From the NCBI GenBank assembly GCA_025765595.1, contig JAIVFH010000507.1, forward strand, positions 1 to 16,628: 16,628 nt of DNA, read 5' to 3'. A program made the translations under genes and the position numbers. The DNA is from Obelidium mucronatum (Eukaryota; Chytridiomycota; Chytridiomycetes; Chytridiales; Chytriomycetaceae). The stretch's first letter is position 1. The number at the start of each line of letters is the position of its first letter. The notes beneath the pieces were generated by a model that worked only from the letters and a program-made list of their open reading frames with translations, was not told the origin of the DNA and did not search any database. Positions 9,198 through 16,562 of this stretch are shown here, one piece after another.

Positions 9198-9680
9198 TTT
9201 GCTTTTTGGAAGATATCAAGCTTTAGACTAAAGACGTCGTGAGTGGTGGAGCGCGGTTCAGATCGGAGGTGAGTAGTCAAAAATTGCTAAGTTTCGCGGA
9301 AAGGCGTTGAGTGGCGGGTGGAGCTTTGCGGTTTTTTATGCGATGCGATTCGACGTGGTTCAGAATTCCGATGTTTTTGTTTCGAAATCGAAAATTGCGT
9401 TGAAAATCAAATCAAATCCTTGCGATTTCACATGATGACAAATTGGCCTGTGAGAAAAAAAAAATGAAGGAAAAAAAAAGAAAAAAAAGAAAGGGGATCT
9501 GAAAGGGAATTGGGGTGGATTTCCGCCCCCGAACGCCCTAAAGTTGAGGAAATCTATAAAGAAGAGGAATATAATCTATTACGATGCAACAAAAAGAAAC
9601 AAAAAGAAACATAAAAAAAAACCGATAGTCAACTCACAACCACACACCTACAACGACCCACCTACTACCCACAAAACCCA
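9198..9680. promoter_or_regulatory. Intergenic region upstream of bZIP-E, downstream of bZIP-F
   Basis: 483 bp, the longest gap inside the array. It holds a GACGTC (CRE-like core) at 9233-9238, 36 bp upstream of the bZIP-E ATG, and A-rich runs near 9450-9500. I see no coding sequence or RNA gene. The promoter role is inferred from position. Confidence 0.4.
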
Positions 9681-10844
9681 TCAAAACTTATTCAACGCGC
9701 GCTCCCAATGCCTCACCAACCTCTCATAATGAACCCTATGATTCCTCCTCGCAATATCCATAATCTCTTCACACTTTCTCCGATCCCCACCACCACTCCC
9801 ACCACCACAACACTCCACAATCTCATCCTTGAGCCTCAACAAACTCCGATGCTCTTCCGTAACCACAGGAACACCATCCACATACGGAAGCCCTTGACAC
9901 CTGCATTTGTTCGTGAAGTCAACGAACCGCATGCACAGCTCGTCAATGAGGTGTGTTTTATGGTGGAGAGACGGGAGCTGTTTTAACGCGGTTTGGATGA
10001 TGGTGAGTTGGGGGAGGCGGACGGGGTTTGGGTCTAGGTATGCGTGGGTTGATTCGGCGTGGTCGAGCATGTCCATTGTTGCTTTGAGTTCTGGGACCGA
10101 GGAGGAGCTGGTGCTGCTGCTGGTGGCGGCTCTGTTGCTACTGTTGATGTCAGCGTCTTGTGGTGGGTCTGTTTTGATTCCCAAGAGTATTGCTTCCAAA
10201 TTTGAGTAACTGTTTGGTAGCAGTGTTGTTGATGTTGTGGAAGAAGGCTGAAGTGACGAAGATGGTGAATTCAAGAAGGAGAAAAGATCTTCAGTTTGTT
10301 TTCCGGCATGGTGTTGTTGGTGTTGCTGTGGTTCATGATGGTGAATTGATTGCTGAATGTGAGGCGATTCGCCAACCAATGTCAAAGACGGGCTCAGATT
10401 AAAAATATGATTGGAAACTGGCGATTGAAATGGAGATTGCTGAATGCATGTACTAGTAGTAGTAGTAGTAGTAGTAGTATCTGAAAAGTTGATTTGAGCC
10501 AGGGCTGCGGCACACGGTTGGACCTCAAACGACGATCTCAAGATTTGGTTCTCCCGTTCCAGATCTTCAATTCGTGCTGCTTGTTCCTCGACTTTTCTCT
10601 CGAGTCCGTGCAGGTATGCTTCTTTTCGTTCACGGAAAGCCCTATATGTTAATTGATGAGTTTTCATCGACAAATGTTGGCTGACAAATAACAAAAAAAG
10701 ACAAAACCGCTGCGCGTTTCTGTTTTGCGCGATTCGCTTATTCTTTGGTTCTTCAACGAGAGCTCTTCGGCCAGGTTTCTTCTTGCGGTGTGTTGCCGTT
10801 TGTGTTGTCGAAAAGTCGCTTTCGTTGTCAGAACAGCTTTCCAT
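9681..10844 (-). CDS. bZIP-F: canonical bZIP with one C-terminal module
   Basis: Two exons, 10708-10844 and 9681-10641, give about 365 residues. Basic region AQNRNAQRAFRERK with Asn41 and Arg49, Leu59 starting the zipper, then EEQAARIEDLERENQILR. A Thr run (ACT repeat), a His/Gln-rich stretch and the acidic-hydrophobic EDLFSFLNSPSSS follow; the last resembles a bZIP-E segment. ILLGIKTDPP corresponds to VKQETP near the end of bZIP-E. The C-terminus holds a single module: LKQLPSLHHKTHLIDEL, then LLRLKDEIVECC, a Gly-rich loop and CEEIMDIARRNHRVHYERL. It ends in ALNKF. The intron (10642-10707, 66 nt) is phase 2 in AQR^AFR as in bZIP-E and -G, but it is in frame and stop-free, so an unspliced reading adds 22 residues inside the DNA-binding helix. 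Confidence 0.87.
   Translation of the reverse strand: MESCSDNESDFSTTQTATHRKKKPGRRALVEEPKNKRIAQNRNAQRFCLFLLFVSQHLSMKTHQLTYRAFRERKEAYLHGLERKVEEQAARIEDLERENQILRSSFEVQPCAAALAQINFSDTTTTTTTTSTCIQQSPFQSPVSNHIFNLSPSLTLVGESPHIQQSIHHHEPQQHQQHHAGKQTEDLFSFLNSPSSSLQPSSTTSTTLLPNSYSNLEAILLGIKTDPPQDADINSSNRAATSSSTSSSSVPELKATMDMLDHAESTHAYLDPNPVRLPQLTIIQTALKQLPSLHHKTHLIDELCMRFVDFTNKCRCQGLPYVDGVPVVTEEHRSLLRLKDEIVECCGGGSGGGDRRKCEEIMDIARRNHRVHYERLVRHWERALNKF
10454..10479 (-). repeat. ACT trinucleotide microsatellite (poly-Thr) in bZIP-F
   Basis: An uninterrupted TAG/ACT repeat encodes the Thr run just after the zipper of bZIP-F. Confidence 0.9.
10642..10707 (-). other. 66-nt in-frame, stop-free intron in bZIP-F
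   Basis: Coding-strand donor is GTTTTG (weak) and acceptor is CATATAG, with TTAAC just upstream as a possible branch site. Removal rebuilds AQRAFRERK, identical to bZIP-E. Retention would insert 22 hydrophobic-rich residues without a stop. Confidence 0.8.
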
Positions 10845-10960
10845 GATTTATGGTTTTCGTTTCATAAAAAAAAAAGGTGGATCTAAAAAAAAAAAAAAAC
10901 GCCCCCCAAAACCAGAAAATGTGAAATCCAATTACACATCCTCATATACGCTTTTACATA

Positions 10961-10979
10961 CACGTGGGTCCAATGACGT
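10961..10979. promoter_or_regulatory. CACGTG / CCAAT / TGACGT cluster upstream of bZIP-F
   Basis: CACGTG (10961-10966), CCAAT (10970-10974) and TGACGT (10974-10979) lie within 19 bp, about 120-135 bp upstream of the bZIP-F ATG. These are classical sites for bHLH, CCAAT-binding complex and CRE-type bZIP factors. Function is inferred from position only. Confidence 0.35.
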
Positions 10980-11070
10980 TTTTAAAAAAAGTTTTACATG
11001 ATTTGTCTTGTTTTATTTTCGATTTCATTTTCACAACAAACGAAAAAAAAAGTTCTTTATGAATCCCCCC

Positions 11071-11983
11071 CTATAAACACGTATTCCAAAACCTTGTTCC
11101 AGGAAAGTTCGGAGGCTCGGTTGAACTCAAATCGCCTTCGGCATGGGATAGAGATGGTACTAGCACTGGTGCTGCTGCTGCTTCTGCTTTTGATGACGCT
11201 GATGAATAGGATGGCTCCTCCTTTGTACATGCACATTTTGATAGTTTATCTCGCATATGGGTATTCTGTGATGAGAGTCCGTCAATCTAAAGTTTAAGAA
11301 ATAGAGGAAAAAGTTGTCCATTCTAAGATTAGCTAATATTGTGCGTTAAAATAGCTAAAAACCAAGTGTACCTGTATTCGAAGTCCCGCCGATTCTTCTT
11401 GGCTAATAGATAATAAAAGCTCCAGTTCAGCCACCCGTTGCTGAAGGCCTTCGAATTGGGCGGCTTTTCGTTCCCGGAAAGCCCTGTGAATGTTTTGATG
11501 TCAAATCAAAAAGTACAAACAAGAATACAATGATTTTTAATAGTAATAAATAAAAAAAACACGCACCGTTGAGCGGCTCTAGTTTGTGCGATGCGTTTCG
11601 ATGCCGGATCAGTAGTTGTCAGTTTTCTAACATCAGTCACCAGTTGAGCAAAGAGCGGGGGTTTTCTCATCAGCAAAAAAAAAAAAACCAACGCACCGTC
11701 CGGCCTTTGCCCGCTGCTTCCCGCCGTCCGACGAGGCGGCGGACACGCTGTGATCAGCGGGCGACACTGGCGAGAAAGCGGCCTGGCGCTGGCCCGGAGT
11801 GCCTAGGCCCAAGGCGCCGGTGCCTCCAAGGGAAGACTCCGGGTGGTCCGCCAGCGACCCGCGCGCGCCCGGCAGCGAAGAGTCCTGGCTGCACTGCGAC
11901 TCGGGGCTCGACGCGGCGTCGATGGAAGGCTGTGGAACGTGGAGGAAGGCCGCGGCGTTCGAGAGGTGGAACAGCGACGACAT
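11071..11983 (-). CDS. bZIP-G: short bZIP with Thr in place of the invariant Asn
   Basis: Four exons: 11697-11983, 11567-11626, 11372-11483 and 11071-11286, giving about 224 residues. Exon 1 is GC-rich and encodes a Ser/Pro/Gly-rich region; the rest is AT-richer. Splicing rebuilds AKAGR-KLTTTDPASKRIAQTRAAQR-AFRERK. Thr111 sits at the usual Asn position; Arg119 is kept and Leu129 starts the zipper. The zipper ELELLLSISQEESAGL closely matches bZIP-H (ELELLVAISKEEKEGL). After the zipper there is C171-A-C173, then a Ser/Ala/Pro-rich tail ending RFWNTCL, shared with bZIP-I. The IPSL/DEL-type module is absent. An ATG 34 nt further upstream is out of frame, so ATG 11981-11983 is taken as the start. 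Confidence 0.8.
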
Positions 11984-12091
11984 CGATTGTTTCGTGAAGA
12001 AAGTTTCGATTTGTCATGCGCGAAAAGAGACAGGAAAATTCACACACAAGGCGGTTTATTAATTTGCTGTTTTTGCTGTTGCGTGTTTCTG

Positions 12092-12508
12092 CTACGATAC
12101 GGTGCTCCAATAGTGCTGCGAGTGCGCACTGCCATGTCGCGCAAGGGTGCCTTCAGAGGGTTCCCCTTGGATGCTGCCACATTGCACACAGCAAGATGCC
12201 ATCAGCGCTCTTTTTTCTTCTGATAACTCAGCTACTCTGCGGCAAAGTCCCTCTTTTTCCTCCTTGCTGATTGCCACCAGCAGCTCCAGCTCAGATATTC
12301 GTTGCTCCAAGTCTTTAAATGCCTGAGCTTTCCGCTCGCGAAATGCTCGTTGAGCAGCTCGAGTCTGTGCCACTCTCCTGCTGGCAGGATCCACAGTCGT
12401 TGGGCGACGGCCTTTCTTCTTTGGTCCTGCTACATCGTGGATGTCTGGTGCAACAGGACTGGCTGATATTGATATTGACATTGATTGAGGCGATAATAGA
12501 TGGTCCAT
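12092..12508 (-). CDS. bZIP-H: small intronless bZIP with Thr in place of the invariant Asn
   Basis: Single exon, 138 residues, start ATG 12506-12508. GPKKKGRRPTTVDPASRR leads into the basic region AQTRAAQRAFRERK. Thr49 sits at the Asn position; Arg57 is kept, and Leu67 begins a zipper of about five heptads. C107-VQ-C110 follows at the zipper end, matching the cysteine pairs of bZIP-A to -D. The C-terminus QHYWSTVS looks like a diverged form of the FWNTCL tail of bZIP-G and -I. With no linker, activation segment or module, it is little more than a dimerising DNA-binding domain, so a repressor or dominant dimer partner is possible (inference). Lack of introns beside an intron-bearing sister could reflect intron loss. 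Confidence 0.85.
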   Translation of the reverse strand: MDHLLSPQSMSISISASPVAPDIHDVAGPKKKGRRPTTVDPASRRVAQTRAAQRAFRERKAQAFKDLEQRISELELLVAISKEEKEGLCRRVAELSEEKRALMASCCVQCGSIQGEPSEGTLARHGSAHSQHYWSTVS

Positions 12509-12671
12509 TAAGCTGTTTATTGTTTTTTTGTTTATTACTTTTGTTGACTGCAGATGACAAATGACGCATCAGTTTGGTTACAAATCAGAAATTCAAATCA
12601 AACAAGCCACTCACTCTCCAATATAATTATTTTAATGCGTCGTGCTAAAACAAAACACACGAAATACGGTA

Positions 12672-13121
12672 CTACAGACAAGTATTCCAGAACCCTTCTT
12701 TCCTCTCTTGCAGTGATTCAACTTGGTGTGGCGCAGCCACCGCCAAGTCACGTTGAACTATGAACGGACCACCACCACCACCCCTGAGGTCTGCCAATTC
12801 CCGCTCCAGCTGATAAACATAGTGACGGAGGTGGTATGTTTCTTGCTGACTGCTAGCCAGCAAATCCGACAGTTCTTGGATCTTCAGTTGCATCTCTTCT
12901 GAATGTTTGGCTTTGCGTTCACGGAACGCTCTTTGAGCTGCTCGGCATTGAGCGACTCTCTTGTTTGCCGGTTCTGTTGGATCAAGTTTCCGTCCACATT
13001 TTGCTTTTGCGTTGCTGCTTGTTGCGTGGGTTGATGATACTGAAGGATGTGATTGCGCTTGGAGATGCAGATGCTCGAGAGTTGGAGACATGGAAGATGC
13101 GGGTGATAATGTAAAAGACAT
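12672..13121 (-). CDS. bZIP-I: small intronless bZIP with Cys in place of the invariant Asn
   Basis: Single exon. I prefer ATG 13119-13121 (149 residues); an in-frame ATG at 13184 would add 21 residues including the hydrophobic stretch IILFFF, unlike the start of any paralog. KCGRKLDPTEPANKR leads into AQCRAAQRAFRERK. Cys59 replaces the invariant Asn; Arg67 is kept, and Met77 takes the first zipper Leu position. The zipper is well formed (LRHYVYQLERELADL), followed by a five-Gly run. It ends ERKEGFWNTCL, with the same last six residues as bZIP-G but different synonymous codons. There is no CxxC motif and no C-terminal module. A redox-sensitive cysteine inside the DNA-contact face is an attractive but untested idea. 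It is the outermost gene of the array, next to the divergent EFHC1-like gene. Confidence 0.82.
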   Translation of the reverse strand: MSFTLSPASSMSPTLEHLHLQAQSHPSVSSTHATSSNAKAKCGRKLDPTEPANKRVAQCRAAQRAFRERKAKHSEEMQLKIQELSDLLASSQQETYHLRHYVYQLERELADLRGGGGGPFIVQRDLAVAAPHQVESLQERKEGFWNTCL

Positions 13122-13705
13122 GTGTGAAGTTTGATGAATAAAAAAGAATAAAATTATTGGGGTGTGGGTGGCAGGATAAAACATTTTTTTTGGAGAATTT
13201 GAAATCGATTTCTAATCCACGATTGCATTCGAAATCCAATCTCAAACTACCAAAAACAAATCAAACCCCCCTCTAAAACAACGAAAACACGCGTTTGGAT
13301 TACATCTTTGATGCATTGGCAATTGCAATCGGTAGTTATTAATGATTTAGTGGACTGATTTCAAGCATCAATGGGAAACTTGGAATAATTTGACTTAATT
13401 ACTGTTTTTGATTCGACTTAAACTGGGTATTTCATTATAATAATAGTTGCTCTATTTGCAATCCCATACGACAGATTTACACCAACTCAAGAAAGCTGAA
13501 GGGGACAATTTTTCATCAAAAGAAAAAACACACACGCATACACACACATCACCCCACGCGCAAACAGCACAAGTCATTTCGTTGGCGTTATTTGATTCAT
13601 CGTTGGAATATATCTCGATCTCTCGTTCTGAATATTGTGTCCTTCAAGTCTTGACAGAAGGGCAAACCAAAGAAGAAGAAAAAGAAACACGCGATAAAAA
13701 CAAGC
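13122..13705. promoter_or_regulatory. Divergent intergenic region between bZIP-I and the EFHC1-like gene
   Basis: 584 bp, AT-rich, with CA-repeat-like sequence near 13528-13548. The two flanking ATGs point away from each other, so both promoters should lie here. I see no tRNA, other RNA gene or convincing coding frame. Confidence 0.5.
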
Positions 13706-16229
13706 ATGGCTACACACGAAACCATCCCCTTCCTTCCTGGAAACACTTTCAGAGATGTCACTGTATGTTATCTGTGCTGTTTCTCTATATTTGCATCATA
13801 GCTTTATACACTCGCACTAACTCTCCTCCATTGTTCCCCCCCACCTTCCAACGGAAAAAAAAACACTGTTCCCTACTCCCTCAACCCCACCCCAACAGAA
13901 AACAGACTTCCGTAAACCGCACTCGCTCGATTATCGTAACGGGTACGCGATCCAACCACAACCACTGCTGGGAATCGGACTTGATCCAATTGAAACCAAC
14001 GAAACCATTGACCCCAACGCGCTTTTGGAACAAATCCAATCTGATCCAGCAATCACTTATGGAGACAAACAGTTCCATAAGGCCAGTTTGCCGACCCCAA
14101 GGTTTATTCCCGCACACGTTGCTTTTGATAAAGTGGTATGTTGTTGGAAAAAAAAAAAACATTCCTCCCCCGACATAGTCCCCGTAAACTTCAATATGTC
14201 TGTTTTTATTTATTCTTTTGTTTTTGGTCGGTATTTCCTGTGTCCCGATAGGTTCTCCGATTTGACGGGTATTTCAAACAAACCGTCCACGAATCCACAG
14301 AACAATACCACCTTCGCAAAATCAAAATCTACTACTTTGTAGAAGATGATAGTATTTCAGTTGTAGAACCGCCCGTTGAAAACAGTGGGATTCCACAAGG
14401 AGTTTTGATCAAGAGACAGAGACTACCCAAATCGAGTACCGAGTTTTACACGATTCGGGATTTCAATGTGGGAATTAATATCACGTTTTATGGCAAGACT
14501 TTTCGGATTGTTTCTTGTGACAAGTTTACGGCAGTTGAGTCTCCCTTTTCTTTTTGTTTTCTTATTTTTTGGGTTCTTTCTCCAAGAAAGACACTTAACA
14601 AATTGGTCATCACAGAAATACCTCCAAGAAACGGAGGGAATCACTGTCAACGCATTCGAAACCGTGCCCATAGACTCTTATCAAGCCATTCGAAACCGTC
14701 CCTTACGAAACCCAGGAACTCTCAAAGACCACAATGACAAACTCCGTCGATTTCTTGAAAACGACAGAAAAGTGCTCAGATTCTTTTGTATTTGGGATGA
14801 CAGAGATTCCATGTTTGGTGAAATGAGAGAATTTGTGATTCATTATTATTTGGTGGATGACTGTGTGGAAGTGAGGGAGGTCAAGAAACCGAATAATGGG
14901 AGAGACCCGTTTCCTATTTTGTTGAGGAAGCAAAGACTTCCAAAGTCTTTTACAGAATTGAGTGGTTTGGGCAATTATTTTTTTTTTTTTTTTTTGGCTT
15001 CCAAACTTGTTTTTTTTTTCTTTCTTCTTTCTTCCACTCTGCTGAACTTTGTTTTTTTTTTCCGCAGATGTCAACGACACGTCAAAATACACTTGGAAGG
15101 ATTTTAAAATTGGTGGCGTGATTAATGTGCTGGGTCGCAACTTTTTGATGTAGGAACCTTTTTCTCATGATTCCAAAAAAAAAAAAAAAACTAAAAAAAA
15201 AACACTCTTGATCCAAAAAAAAAGCCGTGATTGTGACGACTACACCAAGAGATACTACCAAGAAAATCTTTCCACCCAATGTCGTCCATGCAAGCGATTC
15301 CCATCAGCAGTTACATCAACTCCCACTCTGGACCCAATGCAGAAGCCGAAATCCCACCATACAATGGATACGGATCTGTTGAGGATTCCCTGGGCTCCTG
15401 CAAGTACCTGGTTTCTGAAAACCACCAAAGAAGGACTTTATAAAAATGTTGGAGAACGAGCATAAAGTCTTGAGATTTGTCGCACGAATGGTAAAACGAG
15501 AGAGAATAACCACACAACAGAGAGAAAAAAAAAGGTTAACTCCGTTTCGGTTTTTTTTTTTGATCTTTTAGGAATCAAAACATCGAGAAGACTTGAACAG
15601 ACGTTTCGTAATCTCTTACCCGCCTCGCAGACGATACCATGACAATCTACGAACCACCTCAACGCAACGCAGGGATTCCTTGGCGTTAAATTCATGGACA
15701 GATCCCGTGTATTAAAGCCTGGATCCTCCTTAAGTGATCCGAATGACCACTATACTATGAAGTCCACGACCTATACGTTGGCGCCACAGTTGACTTTTAC
15801 AGACACAAATTCACTTTGCTGGATGCAGATGAATTTGTTTTCAACTATATGGAACACTTGCTGGAAACTACTGGTGCAAAGGGCCCTGCGTTTGACATGT
15901 CGAATCAACGGCTTGTGTTGCAGAGGTTGAGAGGGGCTGTTCAAGCCGTGGGCGCGGCAGCGAAAACCGAAATCGATGGTAGAATTCGGGGATATTGTGT
16001 GAATGGGGTGGTGGCTAGGAAGTACGTTGTGGACGCTTGTAAAGCTGTCTTTGGACCGCACTTGTGCGAGCATGTGAGTTCTTGACACCCTCTTGTTGGA
16101 TGAGTTGTTAAAAAAAAAAAAACGTCCCTCGTTTTACACAGGAAATAATCACTAATTCTCCGTATGTTTGAGCCAGAGATGCGTAAAGTAGACTACAGTA
16201 AATTGATTCAAGGTCTTGGTAACTGTTAG
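13706..16229 (+). CDS. EFHC1: EFHC1-like axonemal protein, three DM10 domains, frameshifted 3' part
   Basis: Eight exons by homology: 13706-13762, 13899-14135, 14252-14533, 14616-14964, 15068-15149, 15225-15490, 15572-16073 and 16142-16229; about 620 residues, close to EFHC1 length. The N-terminus [13 protein letters not shown], then [10 protein letters not shown] and [11 protein letters not shown], match EFHC1/EFHC2. DM10-1 runs from VLRFDGYF to SCDKFTA, DM10-2 from [10 protein letters not shown] to [12 protein letters not shown]10-3 from [10 protein letters not shown] to [14 protein letters not shown], followed by a degenerate EF-hand tail. EFHC1 family proteins (Rib72 in algae) are microtubule inner proteins of doublet microtubules in cilia, so this gene implies a flagellated zoospore. 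Exons 1-5 are intact. From about 15270 the homologous frame breaks six times by one base: near 15270, 15425, 15620, 15680, 15764 and 16154. This is either local assembly error or a decaying gene. Confidence 0.8.
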
Positions 16230-16344
16230 AGGACCGCTTCTCTTCGTATTTTTCTTTTTCTTGGTCATGAAATGTCTCTCCTTTTTTTTTATTATTCTCG
16301 AATTCTATAATCAGATGTATTCACCCAGTAAAGTCAATCAATCT

Positions 16345-16350
16345 AATAAA
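16345..16350 (+). terminator. Possible AATAAA polyadenylation signal of the EFHC1-like gene
   Basis: AATAAA lies about 115 bp after the inferred stop codon at 16227-16229 and about 100 bp before the next gene's first ATG. Fungal poly(A) signals are degenerate, so this is tentative. Confidence 0.3.
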
Positions 16351-16446
16351 AGACGCGTTGTCGATTTTTATAATAGTGTCGAACTGTGTCGAAAGATCCC
16401 TTGAAATAAGGGTCTTTCTGGAGAAATCTCTCAAAAAAGTTGTCAA

Positions 16447-16562
16447 ATGTTTGAAGAACCGCCTTTAGCAGAAGTACTATCCGAACCTCAGCCGGCTTTC
16501 TGGGTGGATTCGTGGCTGGAACAATTGGAGGAGCAGCTGGAGTTATTGTTGGACATCCTTTG
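16447..16562 (+). CDS. Mitochondrial carrier (SLC25 family), first exon
   Basis: One frame encodes FLGGFVAGTIGGAAGVIVGH followed by PL, then a GTGAGT donor at 16563. This is the first transmembrane helix of the mitochondrial carrier fold, ending at the HP of the P-x-[DE]-x-x-[KR] signature. The Gly-rich GxxGGxxGxxxGHP form resembles the carnitine/ornithine-type branch, but the substrate cannot be read from one helix. The nearest plausible start, ATG 16447, is one base out of frame with the helix; in the helix frame a TGA occurs near 16451 with no ATG after it. Either a base is missing between 16447 and 16494, or the true start is joined by an intron I did not find. The gene continues beyond the window. 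Confidence 0.6.

Larger units (their letters stand above)
539..12508 (-). repeat. Tandem bZIP gene array (bZIP-A to -H; bZIP-I adjoins at 12672-13121)
   Basis: Nine consecutive minus-strand genes each encode a bZIP domain with a recognisable xRxAQxxFR or closely related basic region, and no unrelated gene interrupts them. Gaps from start codon to the next stop codon are about 110-480 bp. Similarity is graded along the array: A/B, E/F and G/H/I are obvious sister groups, and C/D are diverged relatives of A/B. Intron positions in the basic region are shared within groups. This fits serial unequal crossing-over of one ancestral Yap-like gene. Coordinates of the individual genes are given in separate entries. 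Confidence 0.85.

Noticed and set aside
10441..10480. CRISPR-like or other regular repeat at the TAG-rich tract
   Set aside because: It is a simple trinucleotide microsatellite inside a coding exon with no spacers.
11754..12020. Arg/Pro-rich frame overlapping bZIP-G exon 1, starting at an ATG 34 nt upstream
   Set aside because: It is out of frame with the bZIP-G exon that splices correctly into the basic region. It could act as an upstream overlapping frame, but nothing supports a real product.
13122..13184. Longer N-terminus for bZIP-I from the ATG at 13184
   Set aside because: It would add a hydrophobic stretch unlike any paralog; the ATG at 13121 fits better, though the longer form cannot be excluded.
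13447..14178. 243-codon plus-strand frame over the divergent region and EFHC1-like exons 1-2
   Set aside because: It conflicts in frame with the well-matched EFHC1 exons and has low-complexity composition.
14466..15107. 213-codon frame reading through EFHC1-like introns 3 and 4
   Set aside because: It contains the true exon 4 but also translates poly-T introns as Phe runs; GT-AG removal restores the DM10 sequence.
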